Positions 53,466-64,000 of a stretch of 64,000 bases of DNA are shown in pieces (positions within the stretch are counted from its first letter, which is position 1; each line of letters starts with the position of its first letter). The position numbers and the translations under genes are program-made. This DNA is from Acanthosepion pharaonis (lineage: Eukaryota; Mollusca; Cephalopoda; Sepiida; Sepiidae), in NCBI GenBank assembly GCA_903632075.3, contig CAHIKZ030000057.1, positions 442,001 through 506,000 on the forward strand, written 5' to 3'. The notes below the pieces were generated by a model. It did not search any database, was not told the origin of the DNA, and saw only the letters and a program-made list of their open reading frames with translations.

Positions 53466-55169
53466 TGTGACGTCCCTACAGCCTTCGCTCGCTCCTCGCT
53501 GCTTCGTTCGGGTGTCGCCGCTCCAAACGTGACGTCCGCCTGTCTGCGTCAGTCGTGTTGTCCCGTCCTGTGACGACCAACTGGCTTGGTATTGGTCGCG
53601 GCACGCAAATGTGACGTTCTAACCTTTTGGTGATTCGGATGGGAATCTGGTCAGATCCGATATCAACCTCGTCGTTCCCAACTCGCTTCCAACGTCTGGT
53701 TACCAAAGTAACTGCGTTGATCTCCAGTCCGCCTACCCACGTTGTGAATTGATCTTAGACAGACGAAATCAATCAGTCGTTGGGGCGGTAATGCAACTTG
53801 AGTTCAAATGAGGGTGGTATCGCACAAATATGTGTAAAAGAAAAGAAAATAATAACTCAAAAGTTCAAGGTATCAAAAAAAGGATAATAATATTTTATAT
53901 CTGGTTGCTGGATACACAGGACTGCGTCTATCCCCCGACCCGCTATATGGATTGTGACACGTTGTTTTTTTAGGTGAGTTTTAACATCTTAAGTTGTCTG
54001 TTCTTTAAGAAATTGGTTCTTGTTGTGTCAAGATAGTCGTAAAACTTATTTTGGTGGTATGGATCTAAGTCGCTCTTCAAAAATAAATTGTTCTTGAATT
54101 GAAGGTGAGTTCGGAAGTGCGCGAATCTTTCAAGTCAGCTAATGCGAGGCGGGACCCACTTCAACTGCGAACTGGAAGCTGATCCGAACTGGACTGAACT
54201 GGGAAACTCTCTCATTTTCGCTTGCTGTGACTTTGCTTATATGGACGCCGACCAAAACCGGGGTTGGCTTTTGTTGGGTTTTGAGGTTCCTTGATAATTC
54301 CAAATCCACAATCCCCTTCTTTTGTTTTCGGTCAGGAAAAAATTTTTATTTCCATTTTTGGAAGTCTTCTCTTACCCCTACCTTCAGAGGGCGTCAACGA
54401 TCCTCCCACTTCTTCGCAGTAACATATTTTACTTATCCTCTCTAAGGAGTAGTAACAGGCCTCCTACCCTGCATCACATGATCACCTCCGCCTGGCTCTC
54501 GTTAACATTCATCCAATGGTCGATCAACAGTTTGGGCGTCACCAGACTAGCCTTGTTTCTTAAAAAAATATCTTGCTCAAAGAAAAAAAAAATTATCTCC
54601 TTTTTTCTTTTTTTTTCTATTTCCTTTCCTTCTTTTCTTTTGTATCCTCTCTTCTTCTCTGGCCGCCAACAGAACAATGCGACCAGTAGTGTGATAACCT
54701 CAATTCTCATCTGGACTTCGTCAGTCAGATTTTCGCCAATTATCAGAGTGGGTGGTCGTCCAGCAAATACGGCCAACTTTTCCGATAATATTGTTTCGCC
54801 CTTATCGCCTTTCTAACAAAACCCAGACCTTGTCTAACGATATCTTTTCCTCGACAAAGACTTAACCTATTTTCCTTTATTTTCTTTAGCTCGTGGGTGG
54901 TCAGGCACTCCTGTGACACAGTTAAATGTTTATCTATTCTGTCCCGGAGGTTAGCTAGCCAATCTGGAATTTGTCAATTAGATTTTCGCCAGCACCAAGT
55001 GGCTGTTATCTATTCCCGATAATATAAGTCCGCCGCCACGACACAGTCAATTTTTATCTATTTAGAATTTTCTGCAATGGCAATGAAACCTTTCACCATT
55101 TGTCACTATCAAAATTTCATTTCTTTCCCTTCTTTTCTTCCTTTACTTTGCTTCCCAAATGGTGTCACA
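53466..55169. mobile_element. Solo LTR, 1704 bp, with GAAT target duplication
   Basis: Same ends as 27660-29425 (TGTGAC...GTCACA). Flanking four bases are GAAT on both sides (53462-53465 and 55170-55173). It differs by a 30-bp insertion near the start ('cttcgctcgctcctcgctgc') and scattered indels, so this is an independent insertion of the same family. Confidence 0.8.
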
Positions 55170-55173
55170 GAAT

Positions 55174-55511
55174 AAGCAAAGCTAATCGTTCTGATATCGT
55201 GATCAAAGACCACAAGTATTGAATGTACTTTATTATTGACATGACATTCCCTGCTGATTGCAATGTATCTTTAAAGACATTCCGTTTTGAATGGGAAATC
55301 TGAAAATGTTGCAAATGAGCACATCCGTAATTTTAGTTGTAGTTGGAGCCCTCGGATTGATTGAAAACGGCTGTGATAGATTCATTGAAGGGATTCATAG
55401 TAGCCCATGCCTTAAAGAAATACAAAAAAACCCTGCTCTCACAAATTCAACTCACACATTACAAAGAGTTTTAACTATATAAACTGCGTGTGATCTTAGA
55501 TGATTTTTCCT
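55174..55511. other. Nothing recognised
   Basis: A 63-codon plus frame (55291-55482) is unrecognised. Confidence 0.4.
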
Positions 55512-55709
55512 AAAAAAAATGTTCAGTGTAAAATGTCATGACGCCCTTTCTGGCCTTAGGTCTCTGATTGGGACCCGGAGAGAAATGAGTTTACATCAGA
55601 AATCAAAGGAAATTTTGTCAGTGGAAAGTGTCATGATGCCATTTCTAACCTTAGGTTCTTGAGCCTGACCCGGAAAGAAATGTGTAAACGCCAGAAATCA
55701 AAGAAAATA
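55512..55709 (+). repeat. ~100-bp tandem duplication
   Basis: 'gtcatgacgccctttctggc' ... 'cccggagagaaatgag' ... 'cagaaatcaaaggaaatttt' is repeated next to itself as 'gtcatgatgccatttctaac' ... 'cccggaaagaaatgtg' ... 'cagaaatcaaagaaaat'. Confidence 0.8.
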
Positions 55710-55979
55710 ATAATAATAAATACAAGCCGAGTGAATATTTATGAAATCACAGGGTAACATTAATCTCATCAAATCAAAAGATGATGAAAAAAATACGTAA
55801 AGGACAAAAAAATGAGTCATTCCAAAACAAACTGTTCGTATCTTCAGCGAAAACTTTGGAATTGGGTTTTGAATTAAGTAAGAGAAAAGCTAATCGACAG
55901 TTCACCATCTGGAAATTATCAGAACGTTGAGCAGGAATCAAACAGGCCTCGATAAAGAAGGGGATATTGAACCAATAAC

Positions 55980-56183
55980 TATGGTATATACTCGCGTATC
56001 ATGCGACTTTTGAACACCTAATTTTGAAGATAGTTTTCAGAGGGGCGCATTATACAGATGATATAAAATTATCATAAATACTGTTGACCCTGGCTAAACT
56101 AAAAATCCATTTACTGTAGTCAAATTAACTTGAAAATTATCTCTTCAAAAATCGCATGACACTCCAGTGTATACGGTAGATAG
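55980..56183. mobile_element. MITE copy 1 (TATACTCGCGTATCATGCGAC ends)
   Basis: Left end 'ggtatatactcgcgtatcat' + 'gcgac' and right end (minus) 'taccgtatacactggagtgt' + 'catgcga' form terminal inverted repeats of about 28 bp. About 200 bp, non-coding. Confidence 0.65.
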
Positions 56184-56210
56184 ATAAAAAGATAGATATT
56201 TAATAGATTC

Positions 56211-56212
56211 CA

Positions 56213-56241
<29 letters not shown>
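56211..56241. repeat. (GATA)n
   Basis: About seven GATA units between the two MITE copies. Confidence 0.9.
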
Positions 56242-56243
<2 letters not shown>

Positions 56244-56455
56244 TCGTATATACTCGCGTATCATGCGACATTTGAAGACCTAATTTTGAAGCTACTTTTC
56301 GAGTGGGGTGGGGTCGCATCATACGCAAGATATAGAATTAGCGTATGGGCCAGAAGTACATACACATATATCTCGTGTGTGATGCGACGACATTAAAATT
56401 ATCTTCAGAATTAGGTCTTTAAAAATTGCATGATACGTGAGTAGATACGATATGA
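56241..56455. mobile_element. MITE copy 2
   Basis: Left 'atcgtatatactcgcgtatc' + 'atgcgacatttgaagaccta', right (minus) 'atcgtatctactcacgtatc' + 'atgcaatttttaaagaccta': inverted repeats of about 50 bp. Better preserved than copy 1. Confidence 0.7.
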
Positions 56456-56927
56456 AATAACAATTGGAGATATTAGAAGCAAATCTCTAAACTTGAAATA
56501 CAATGATCGAAATCCATTCAATGTAAAGGGTTACGGTCAAACCTTTTAGGAAGGATAAGATGAGAGATATAAATGAAAGAGGAAATAGAGATGATGTGGA
56601 TAGAAAACGATTAACCCTTGACATGAAAAGATTAAATCAGTACTGTTCAGGGAATCAACTCCATGGGACCCTGCTCCATAAAGGAAAATTCTTCTGAATA
56701 AACTCACTGAAGGGAACATTTAACATACATTTCGAATACGGAGGTAAAATGATTCAAGTAGGTTTCACTAGCATGTCATATAGCTGTAAAGGTCAGAAAT
56801 GGTGGAAAGAAAGTATATGTCTCATCCTTAGCATTCGCCTAGGAAATATCGTTAACAAGTAACGATGGCTGTGCAAAACGTGTCTCTGCGAAAAAGTAGG
56901 GATTAAGATTAAAAGTATTAAGCAAGG
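56456..56927. other. Nothing recognised
   Basis: Unassigned AT-rich sequence. Confidence 0.5.
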
Positions 56928-57235
56928 AGTCACGGTGGAGTTATGGATAGCGACATGGATTGAGGAATCGTAGAGCCTAGTTCGAATTCCAGTCGAATAC
57001 ATTATATTCACTTACGTGCTAATAACCTTGGAAAAGGTATGAACCCTATTCTCCCCACCCACCAGCTATGGGAAAATAGCAGGAGGAAGACTTGGATGGC
57101 AACTGTTCTACCGCAGATAGAAATGGCAACCTACTGCGGGAAAAATATCTGCCTCGTCAGTCATGTATCAAAAGATACATGATCGTCTAATCGTGTATCA
57201 CGCATGGCACATAACTGACTGATTAGGCAACACCG
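56928..57235 (+). mobile_element. SINE-B, full-length copy
   Basis: tRNA-like head ('ggagttatggatagcgacat', B-box 'gttcgaattccagtcgaa'), body 'attctccccacccaccagct', 'ctactgcgggaaaaatatct', 3' part 'cgtgtatcacgcatggcaca', 'taactgactgat'. The complete order allows the partial copies at 22.2 and 31.2 kb and the second half of the 5S composites to be placed. Confidence 0.7.
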
Positions 57236-57439
57236 GCACACGCATGAGAACAATAATATATTTTTTAAATCTATTTTGACGCGTGTAAATATAAAGACGA
57301 GCGATAGAAGTAGTCGAATATTTTCTCAGCTTCTTTAGAAATTGATTGTATATTAGGGTTTTCTACTGGGAAGTAATCCTGGTTGGAACTAAAGAGAAGA
57401 TATCCTTACAGCAAAACAAGAAAGTTGATCATAATTTAA

Positions 57440-58025
57440 GAAAAGTTGGCCTCCTGTGCCGCGTCAGGAAATTTTTCTCGCCGGATTCGATCCTTGAAAT
57501 CATTCGCCCTTTCATGGAGTATTGCTGCCATATATGGTCTGGCGTCCCTTCCTTTTTTCTCAAACTCCTTGATAAAATCCAAAGACGGATATGCAGTGTA
57601 ATTGGCCCTGCTCTGGCATCTTGTCTGCAGTCGCTCTCTCACAGACTTGACGTTGCCTCCCACTGTCTTTTTAACAAATACTTTCACGTTAACTACTCCG
57701 ATGAGCTGCTTTCGCTGGTTCCCAGACTTCATGAATTGAATCGTTCACCTAGGCTGACGACACGCTAAAAGCCGTCTCTTCTACTATAATAGCTTCATGT
57801 CTCTCTCTTCCCACCTGTGGAACTCCCTCCATATTTCATGTTTCCCTGAGAGCTATAATCTCCAACTATTCAAATGTAATGTCAATCGACGTCTCCAGAT
57901 ACCCTGATCTATTCCCTATCCTCCCCTTCATCATTTCCTTTATCACTTCTCTTTGATCTCGCTTCAATTCTCTGTAACCACTTGTGTGCTAGTGGCTTCC
58001 CGCCTTGCTCGACGGATCATAAATG
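57440..58025 (+). pseudogene. Family-1 LINE C-terminal relic with 3' end
   Basis: Plus: KVGLLCRVRKFFSPDSILE, IRPFMEYCCHIWSGVPSFF, KLLDKIQRRICSVIGPALA, NKYFHVNYSDELLSLVPRL, then a frame break and the C-terminal block, 3' region 'gtggcttcccgccttgctcg'. A deletion removes YKST between SILE and IRPF. Confidence 0.75.
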
Positions 58026-58587
58026 AAAAGGTATTCGAAAAATACAGCGGTCAACAATTACGAATATTTTTTTATAGTTACTCTTTTGTTATCACCATAT
58101 CCTTGATTTTTATAATTGTAGGGCGGACCCGAATGCAGAAGCCACACAACTGTTTTTAATACAATGAGACACGCAGTCGTTTTTAATCCTGGCCTCGAAC
58201 GATCCGGCATAGATATATTTTGCTTCTCTTGCTTCATAAGTGGGCTTGTCGATAACTTGGCCGTGCCCATCTCTCCAAATCCTTGGCTGACAACCGAAAC
58301 CACTAATATGACGCGGATCGCTTTCGTTCTTTGCGCTTGGTCGTTGAATCCATTATCCATTATCCAGCGTTTGTCCGCTTGTGTAGTTTATTCACCTAGT
58401 AGTGCAGTGCAAATACTACCCACTCACGTGGTATAGTCCGCCCTCTGAAGCGGACAGCGGTGTGGCGCCAAAACGTGAGATATTTAGGGGATGGGTGAAG
58501 ACCAGTGTTGCCCATCCATCTTAATAATAAAGTGCAGCAGCCGAGCAACAAAGGTACTACTTCTGCCCATTGTTCCCCCATACGCAT

Positions 58588-58590
<3 letters not shown>
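58026..58590. other. Unassigned, GC-richer than surroundings
   Basis: No repeat or gene recognised; 'gtgtggcgccaaaacgtgag' near 58460 is of unknown origin. Confidence 0.4.

Positions 58591-58669
<79 letters not shown>
58591..58669. repeat. (CA)n-(GT)n perfect palindrome
   Basis: About 21 CA units meet about 18 GT units head to head at 58633/58634 with no loop. Confidence 0.95.
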
Positions 58670-58672
<3 letters not shown>

Positions 58673-59159
58673 CTTTTGTACCAAATGCAAATGCCGGCAA
58701 GATTAACTATTCCAGATTACATTGGTATATGATAAAAAGGACTCGGAAAAATGAAAATGGGTATTGTACAGTGATAGTAATGAGTCAGAAGGAAATACAT
58801 ATTTAATATAGAATGAATAGAAAAAAGATACGATTAATGGGAAGAGTGATTCACTAGGATCTGTTCATAGCTTTATTTTAGTGAAAGATTGTGCATGAGA
58901 AAATGAAAAACAAATTTATTCTTGTATTTTGTGATAACAAATCATACAATCCCGTGTAGGATCAAACAGTTGTAAACAAAGAGCAATTAATTTTGCTTTT
59001 CAAACCTAAGAACACTTTTCTTTCTTTATGTTTTTTTTAAACAGAAATCATGTGTTGGATTGTAATATAGTCCACTTTCTTTACTAATGAATATTGCACA
59101 AACAATTTCTTGAAAAAAATTTCAATTTAACCTATAGCTACGAGGAGCGATGCAGTCTT
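58670..59159. other. Nothing recognised
   Basis: Unassigned AT-rich sequence. Confidence 0.5.
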
Positions 59160-59285
59160 ACGATCTTCAAGTGTTTTTGCCCGTAAGTGAAAGTAACGAA
59201 ACTGGCTGGAATTTGATCTCGGCTCTCCTTATACATTACACGACCTGCATATTCATAATCCCACAATGAACACCCAAAGCATGCT
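59160..59285 (-). repeat. SINE-B head-like fragment
   Basis: Minus: 'ggagagccgagatcaaattc' + 'cagccag' resembles the SINE-B/5S-composite B-box region. Confidence 0.35.
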
Positions 59286-59294
59286 AAACATCTG

Positions 59295-60040
59295 CCTTCC
59301 ATCAGCATGGCTGATGCTAAACTCCCGGGAAGTGATTCGTTGAGTCTTCACGGTCTAGCGTTCTCCGCTGACAAGAAATGGGAAGATTTTATTGAATCCA
59401 TTCCTAGCTCAGATTCTAAGAAGGTCGGTTCACTGTGTCGTGCAAAAAAAAAAAAATGTTTCTCTCCAGAATCTATCATACATATCTATAAATCTACCAT
59501 TCGTCCATGCTTAGAATATTTCTACTACATATGGTCCGGTGCCCCTGCTATTTACCTAGAGCTCCTTGATAAAATCCAAAGAAGAATCAGCAATATTACT
59601 GATCTTGATCTGGCCACTCGGTTTCAATCCCTTGCTCACCGTCGAAAGATTGCCTCTCTGTATTTCATTCTATAAATACTTTTATGGTAAATGTTCAGAT
59701 GAGTTTTTCATTATGCTACATAGGGTTTTAGAATTTAAGCGCAATACTAGACTGGTGGTGAGATCTCATCAATTTAGTTGTACTAAGTGAGATGTAGCTC
59801 TTATGTTTTATATAAAAGCTTCATTTCTCGCCCTTTTCGCTTGTGGGACTCCTTTCCAGCTCCATGCTTTTCCGCTAACTTTAATCTGCAAAAATTTAAA
59901 TGAAATATCAAACCTCCTGATTACTGTTTTCACTTTCTGCTCATTATTAATGTTTCTGTTACTAATTAATCCCCACCCTGTAAGCCCTTGTGACATTACT
60001 GCCTTACATAGGGTGATACCAATTAAAAATAAAATGTCCA
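59295..60040 (+). pseudogene. Family-2 LINE C-terminal relic with 3' end
   Basis: Plus: MADAKLPGSDSLSLHGLAF, FIESIPSSDSKKVGSLCRA, SPESIIHIYKSTIRPCLEY, ELLDKIQRRISNITDLDLA; frame change; FYKYFYGKCSDEFFIMLHR; frame change; C-terminal block; 3' end 'ttacatagggtgataccaat'. An A13 run at 59445-59457 interrupts the thumb region. Confidence 0.75.
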
Positions 60041-60711
60041 AATATGGTAAGAAAAAGACTGAATTCAATAGAGTGCATTAGAGAGAAAAGAGTCGTGCCA
60101 GTAGTTTTTGCAGCACAGGGAACAATCTCGTAAATTGAAAAAGCTTGAAGAAGTGGAAGAATCGAGACGTCCCAGAAAACGATATGACGAAAAACAGCAC
60201 GAATACTGGGGAAGGTTTTCAAGTAGTTATATGATTTGCTGTTATTTGATTATTAAAGTAACCCGGCTGTTACGACTGGAATATAGATTTATTGAGTATA
60301 AATGAAAATAATTTCGTTTGAGGCATGAAATTAAAGTAATTAATTTCCATTTAAATGAAAATTATTTGAGAAATTTCGTAAATACATTAAGTATCATTAG
60401 AATATTAATTACCATTATCTACCCATGGCAAATTTATTCGCTTTCACTCAAGGATTTTCAGGATTATTATGACGAACAGGACCTGTGGATTTTTCACTGT
60501 TTTCAAATTTTAATTTTAGATAAATCATAATTTTCAGCGTCAATAATTGAATTATTTCCTTGCATGTTCTACCCTATAAACTACCCACATTATTAAATAT
60601 TTGGGATAAACACCGATAACAAAATGTTGCAGCAAGCATCTTAAGTATGAATACAGGTCCTTATTCGAAGGAGTAAGAGGATTCAAATGGAAACAATAGA
60701 AAATTAATCGT
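60041..60711. other. Nothing recognised
   Basis: Unassigned AT-rich sequence. Confidence 0.45.
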
Positions 60712-61015
60712 ACTGGGTATGACGATGAACTGCATCCGGTAGAAAGGCGTCTTAATGGGAGAATTTGAATTGCTGTTGTTCCCAGGACACAAAGATAGCA
60801 CCTGTTAGGATACCAGGTATGGGTAAATAGTTAAGACCCAAAATATAAGAAAGTATCAAAATATATTTTCGTAATAAAAAAAATTAACAGAAAAATATTT
60901 TTGAAATAAAAAAAAATACCAGTAATGCATATTTTGTAAAAGAAATAACTTTCTCCCAACAAAGTTAAATTTCGACATTAAAATTTTGATATGCCGCTAA
61001 AAAAAAAAAACAAGA
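60712..61015 (+). mobile_element. SINE-D copy
   Basis: 'tgggtatgacgatgaactgc', 'tgttgttcccaggacac', 'ggtatgggtaaatagttaag', AT-rich tandem block, then 'ttttgatatgccgctaaaaa'. Confidence 0.6.
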
Positions 61016-61498
61016 AAATTAATCTTCTACTAAAAAAGACGTCAAATGCTTAAGAACGGTATCACCTCCTATATCTTCCTTTTTTTGCTTCCTTTTCGTT
61101 TTTTCTTTCTTTATTATTTTCATTTTTTCATTTCTTTATTTATTTATTTCCTTTCCTTTCCTTCCTTTCTTTTACTTTAGTTTACTTTCTTTCGGCATTA
61201 AACAACTCATAAGCAGTTGATATGCCGTTAAACAAACAAGAAAATTAATCTTCTACTGAAAAAGACGTTAAATGATTGCGAACGGTATCGCCTCCTGTAT
61301 CTTACCTTTCTTGCTTCTTTTTCTTGCTGTTTTCTTTCTTTCTTCTCTTTCTTTCTGCATTAAGGAGTTGATATAACAATAATCAAAAAAAAGAGAATAA
61401 ATCTTCGACTGGAAATGTCGGTAATTGTGCGAGATCGACACCAACTCATGTTTCTTCCCATTCAATCTTCCCTTCCTTCCTTCCTTTCTTTCTCTTTT

Positions 61499-61536
<38 letters not shown>

Positions 61537-61716
61537 TTCCTTAATTCCTTTCCTATCTTTTCTTTCGGAATTAAATGACTCATAAGGAGTTGATATGCCA
61601 GCAAACAAACACGAGAATTAATCATCGACTGAATATTCGTTAAATGTGTGAAAGCAACCTCAACTCATTTCTTCCCATTCTTTCTTCCCATATTATCTTC
61701 CTTTTTTCTTTCTTCC

Positions 61717-61755
<39 letters not shown>

Positions 61756-61800
61756 TCCTTTCTTTCTTAACATTCTCTCTTCCCTCTCTTTTATCCTTGT
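60958..61800 (+). repeat. Tandem array of SINE-D tail with (CTTT)n
   Basis: Four units of about 170-220 bp, each 'gttgatatgccgttaaacaa' + 'aattaatcttctactgaaaa' + 'gacgttaaatg' + 'ggtatcrcctcctgtatctt' + (CTTT)n. CTTT tracts lengthen to more than ten units in the last two copies (61497-61535 and 61717-61757). Confidence 0.8.
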
Positions 61801-62124
61801 TTCCTTATTAGGATATCTCGTTTCTTTATCTGACTAAAACAAACCAGAGTCTCTGACATATCCGTTTCTTCCGTCTTTCCTCTCTGTAATAACAAAATAG
61901 CCCGCTATTTATCTGAACTATGAGTTGTGCATAACACGTGTGCTAACTTACTAATTGACGGAGGAAAATCATAAATCTCATCTTACAGTTCATCGATTAT
62001 ACGATCATTATAATTTTTTACGTCTATTTTTATTTTGTACATTGAAATTTACTATTAGTGAAATATTATCGATGGTTAATTGAAAATAACTAGGGATTTG
62101 TCAGATAATGAAACGGGAGGTACA
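61801..62124. other. Nothing recognised
   Basis: Unassigned sequence. Confidence 0.5.
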
Positions 62125-62487
62125 ATACTTACATTATTCGGACTATTGTCCTCATATTTGTCGCCATATTTATTACAACATTTCGGCCGTTGTACGCTCC
62201 GGACATCTTCAGGTGGTTGGAATGTCGAACAGAAACCTTATTTCGCTCACTGGGGTAGACTGTTCTAGTTCCACGTGCCATGTTTAATGAATGACAGTTA
62301 TCAGATATCTCTTGTTAATTCCCCTCTCCAAGTTCTCCACCTTAACCGGGTATTGAACTCACACTCCTTGGGTCCTGTCACTGGATCTAACCAACGCATT
62401 TATCCACCATGTGTCCTTGATGACATCTGTGTATGAATCTCTGGATATTATAAAACTAATGTCTTCAGCCACCATTTTTTACCAGAG
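62125..62487 (-). mobile_element. PLE-A terminal repeat and tRNA-like region
   Basis: Minus: 'gacacatggtggataaatgc' with A-box shortened, body, 'ctgaagatgtccggagcgta', 'caacggccgaaatgttgtaa', 'gtccgaataatgtaag'. Cut at 62487 by the LINE. Confidence 0.7.
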
Positions 62488-64000
62488 GTTGTCTCTTGAA
62501 TCTCCAAACCATTCGTACATGTGTCTCCAGCTATCTCTTCTCAATGCTATAAGCTACCTCTTTTTCCTTTATCGCTCACCATCATTCCAAGACTGTGGTA
62601 TAATGGAATGCATTTCTGACACCATTGACAAGGCTCTCTCTCTCTCCATCCGTTTGCTCGCATATTTGTGTTTGGCGATTTTGACGCCATCATACCAAGT
62701 GGCTCAAAAACGCTACTACTGCCCCTGCAGGCACTCAGACCCTTAATTTTTCAATTTCTCAATCCCTCACGCAGATAGTCGATTTCCCCACATGTTTCCC
62801 TTATATCTGGGATGGTAAGGCTTCTCTTGATTTATGTTTTACCGCCATTTTCTAGCGCCACGTAGCTCTGCTCTCTTGGCAATTCTGATCGCGCTGTAGT
62901 TTCTATCAACATTTCCTTCAACTCCACCCCCGGCTAAGAACTTCCTGCGACTAGAACCTAGTTCTGCTATCAACGGGCAGACTGGGACTCGTTCCGGGAT
63001 TTCCTTCACGATGTCCCCTGGGATGTTTTCTTTACGCTCCCTGTTCAAGAATGTGCTTCCGAGGTCTCCTGGGTTAAAGCTGGAATCGAGATTTTTTTTT
63101 CCCTCAAGGAAATATATGGTCAAATCACGCTCCTCCCCTTGGTTTTACGCTGCTTGCTCAGCTACCATTGCCCATAGGAACCACTTTTTCCACATTTATC
63201 GTAGTGACATCTGATTGCAATAGACGTCTCTTTGTCTCTGTCCGTAATGAGTGTAAGCGTGTCCTCAATGAAACAAAGTCACTATTTGCTGCTCGAATGT
63301 AAGAACGCATTGCATCTCGCAAATTCAGCTTAAAGGCTTATTGGCGTCTCTGCAAGAGCGTACTTAACAAAAGCAAACCCTCTATACCTCATTTGTTCAA
63401 CCAGTTTGATGTTCTACTGACAAGGCTGAATGCTTTGATCGGAAATTCTCATGCAATTCAACGCTCGACTCTTCCGGTGTATCCACACCCGATTTCCCCC
63501 TTAGAACTGAGGCCCTATTGAGCGAGCTGCACATTACCCAGTCATCGGTATTGGGCATTATCTCTAATTTAGTCCCCCACAAGGCTAGTGGTGGAGATGG
63601 AATACCAGCCATTGTATTGAAGAAATCTGGAAAGACCCCTGGCGTCTCCAAATTATATGACTACTTCCTCAAATAACCTTGTTTTTCTAAACTTTTAACA
63701 GTCCTCATCCATTGTCCTTGTTTTTAAGAACTCTGGCGACCATTCTGACCCTTCTAATTACCATCCTATCAGTCTCCCACCCTCTTCGGCAAAGTCCTAG
63801 AATCCTTAATCAACGCCGAAGTGGTTAAGAACCTTACATCCAAAGAACTGCTCTCCGTAAGCAATATGGTTTCCGCTTTGCCCGTTCTACAGCTGATATG
63901 TTTACGGCCATCACTGAAATTGTTTACCTAGCAATTAATAATAACAAAGAAGCTCGTGCCGTGACTCTAGATATCTCCAAAGCGTTTGATAGGGTTTAGC
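62488..64000 (+). pseudogene. LINE ORF2: endonuclease end to RT motif A, runs out of window
   Basis: Upstream part is the end of an AP endonuclease: HHTKWLKN and FSISQSLTQIVDFPTCFP (about 62688-62800), then ASLLDLCFTA. Linker: NECKRVLNETKSLFAAR, FSLKAYWRLCKSVLNKSKP. Reverse-transcriptase N-terminal motifs follow in broken frames (CCTATCAGTCTC for PISL; TLDISKAFDRV at the right edge is motif A). Stops and frameshifts are frequent, but this is the only fragment in the window that covers the 5' half of the LINE protein. Probably family 1 or 2; the C-terminal part lies beyond 64000. Confidence 0.8.

Noticed and set aside
53476..53706. Basic 76-codon minus frame
   Set aside because: Lies in the second solo LTR; no motif.
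58058..58360. 100-codon minus frame in GC-richer DNA
   Set aside because: No recognisable domain, no repeat or splice context; overlapping plus frame of similar length.
58396..58806. Frames of alternating Thr-His and Cys-Val over (CA)n/(GT)n
   Set aside because: Microsatellite translation only.

Overview
The window looks like intergenic, repeat-dominated DNA from a mollusc, most likely a cephalopod (octopus or squid). The reasons are the low GC content, dozens of long (TA)n arrays, tRNA-headed SINEs, many decayed Penelope-like (PLE) and non-LTR elements, and terminal repeats of the kind ending in ...GGCCGAAACGTTG. The species assignment is inference from repeat content. I found no convincing host protein gene. 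The only open frame that looks like ordinary protein and is not a transposon or simple repeat is a 95-codon frame at 2893-3180 (minus). Most long open frames here are translated (TA)n, (CA)n or minisatellite DNA.

Layout. 0-2 kb: a 33-bp minisatellite. 2-10 kb: (TA)n arrays, a palindrome, a small LTR remnant with a leader (4.7-5.1 kb), a LINE 3' tail, a SINE and a hammerhead-bearing repeat (9.07 kb). 10-11.4 kb: a long AT-rich repeat with a second copy at 40.7-42 kb. 12-18.5 kb: PLE-A terminal repeats in inverted arrangement, 5S-rRNA/tRNA composite SINEs, LINE fragments and a TCTATAATAGA minisatellite. 19-26.7 kb: PLE GIY-YIG remnant, a second hammerhead repeat, SINEs, hairpins. 26.7-29.4 kb: a Ty3/Gypsy-type gag-protease relic and a 1.77-kb solo LTR. 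30-31 kb: a LINE with its 5' part inverted and a 43-bp hairpin at the junction. 33.8-37.2 kb: a dead PLE (PLE-B) carrying two nested insertions. 38-43 kb: a transposase relic, AT-rich repeats, and the best preserved LINE 3' half. 43.25-43.69 kb: a tandem dimer of the hammerhead repeat. 44-48.3 kb: further LINE relics and a 73-bp-arm hairpin with a hammerhead-like core. 53.5-55.2 kb: second solo LTR. 56-62.5 kb: MITE pair, SINEs, LINE relics, a CTTT-rich tandem array. 62.5-64 kb: the endonuclease to early reverse-transcriptase part of a LINE that runs out of the window.

The most interesting system is the self-cleaving RNA signature. A dispersed repeat (family E: 9.07, 20.2, 43.25, 43.52 kb) has on its minus strand the order stem I - CUGAUGA - stem II - GAAA - GUC - stem I of a type I hammerhead ribozyme, and at 43.25-43.69 kb it is a head-to-tail dimer of 261-bp units, the organisation known for retrozymes and PLE terminal repeats. 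Weaker hammerhead-like cores occur in other repeats that also abut (TA)n arrays (24.06, 45.85, 42.1 kb and the PLE-A tails). Three more observations are strong. Two 1.7-kb solo LTRs each have a 4-bp target duplication. The 5S-like + tRNA-like composite SINE occurs twice. PLE-A terminal repeats form inverted dimers, one of them flanked by a 13-bp target duplication. All reading was by eye; identities and boundaries are approximate.
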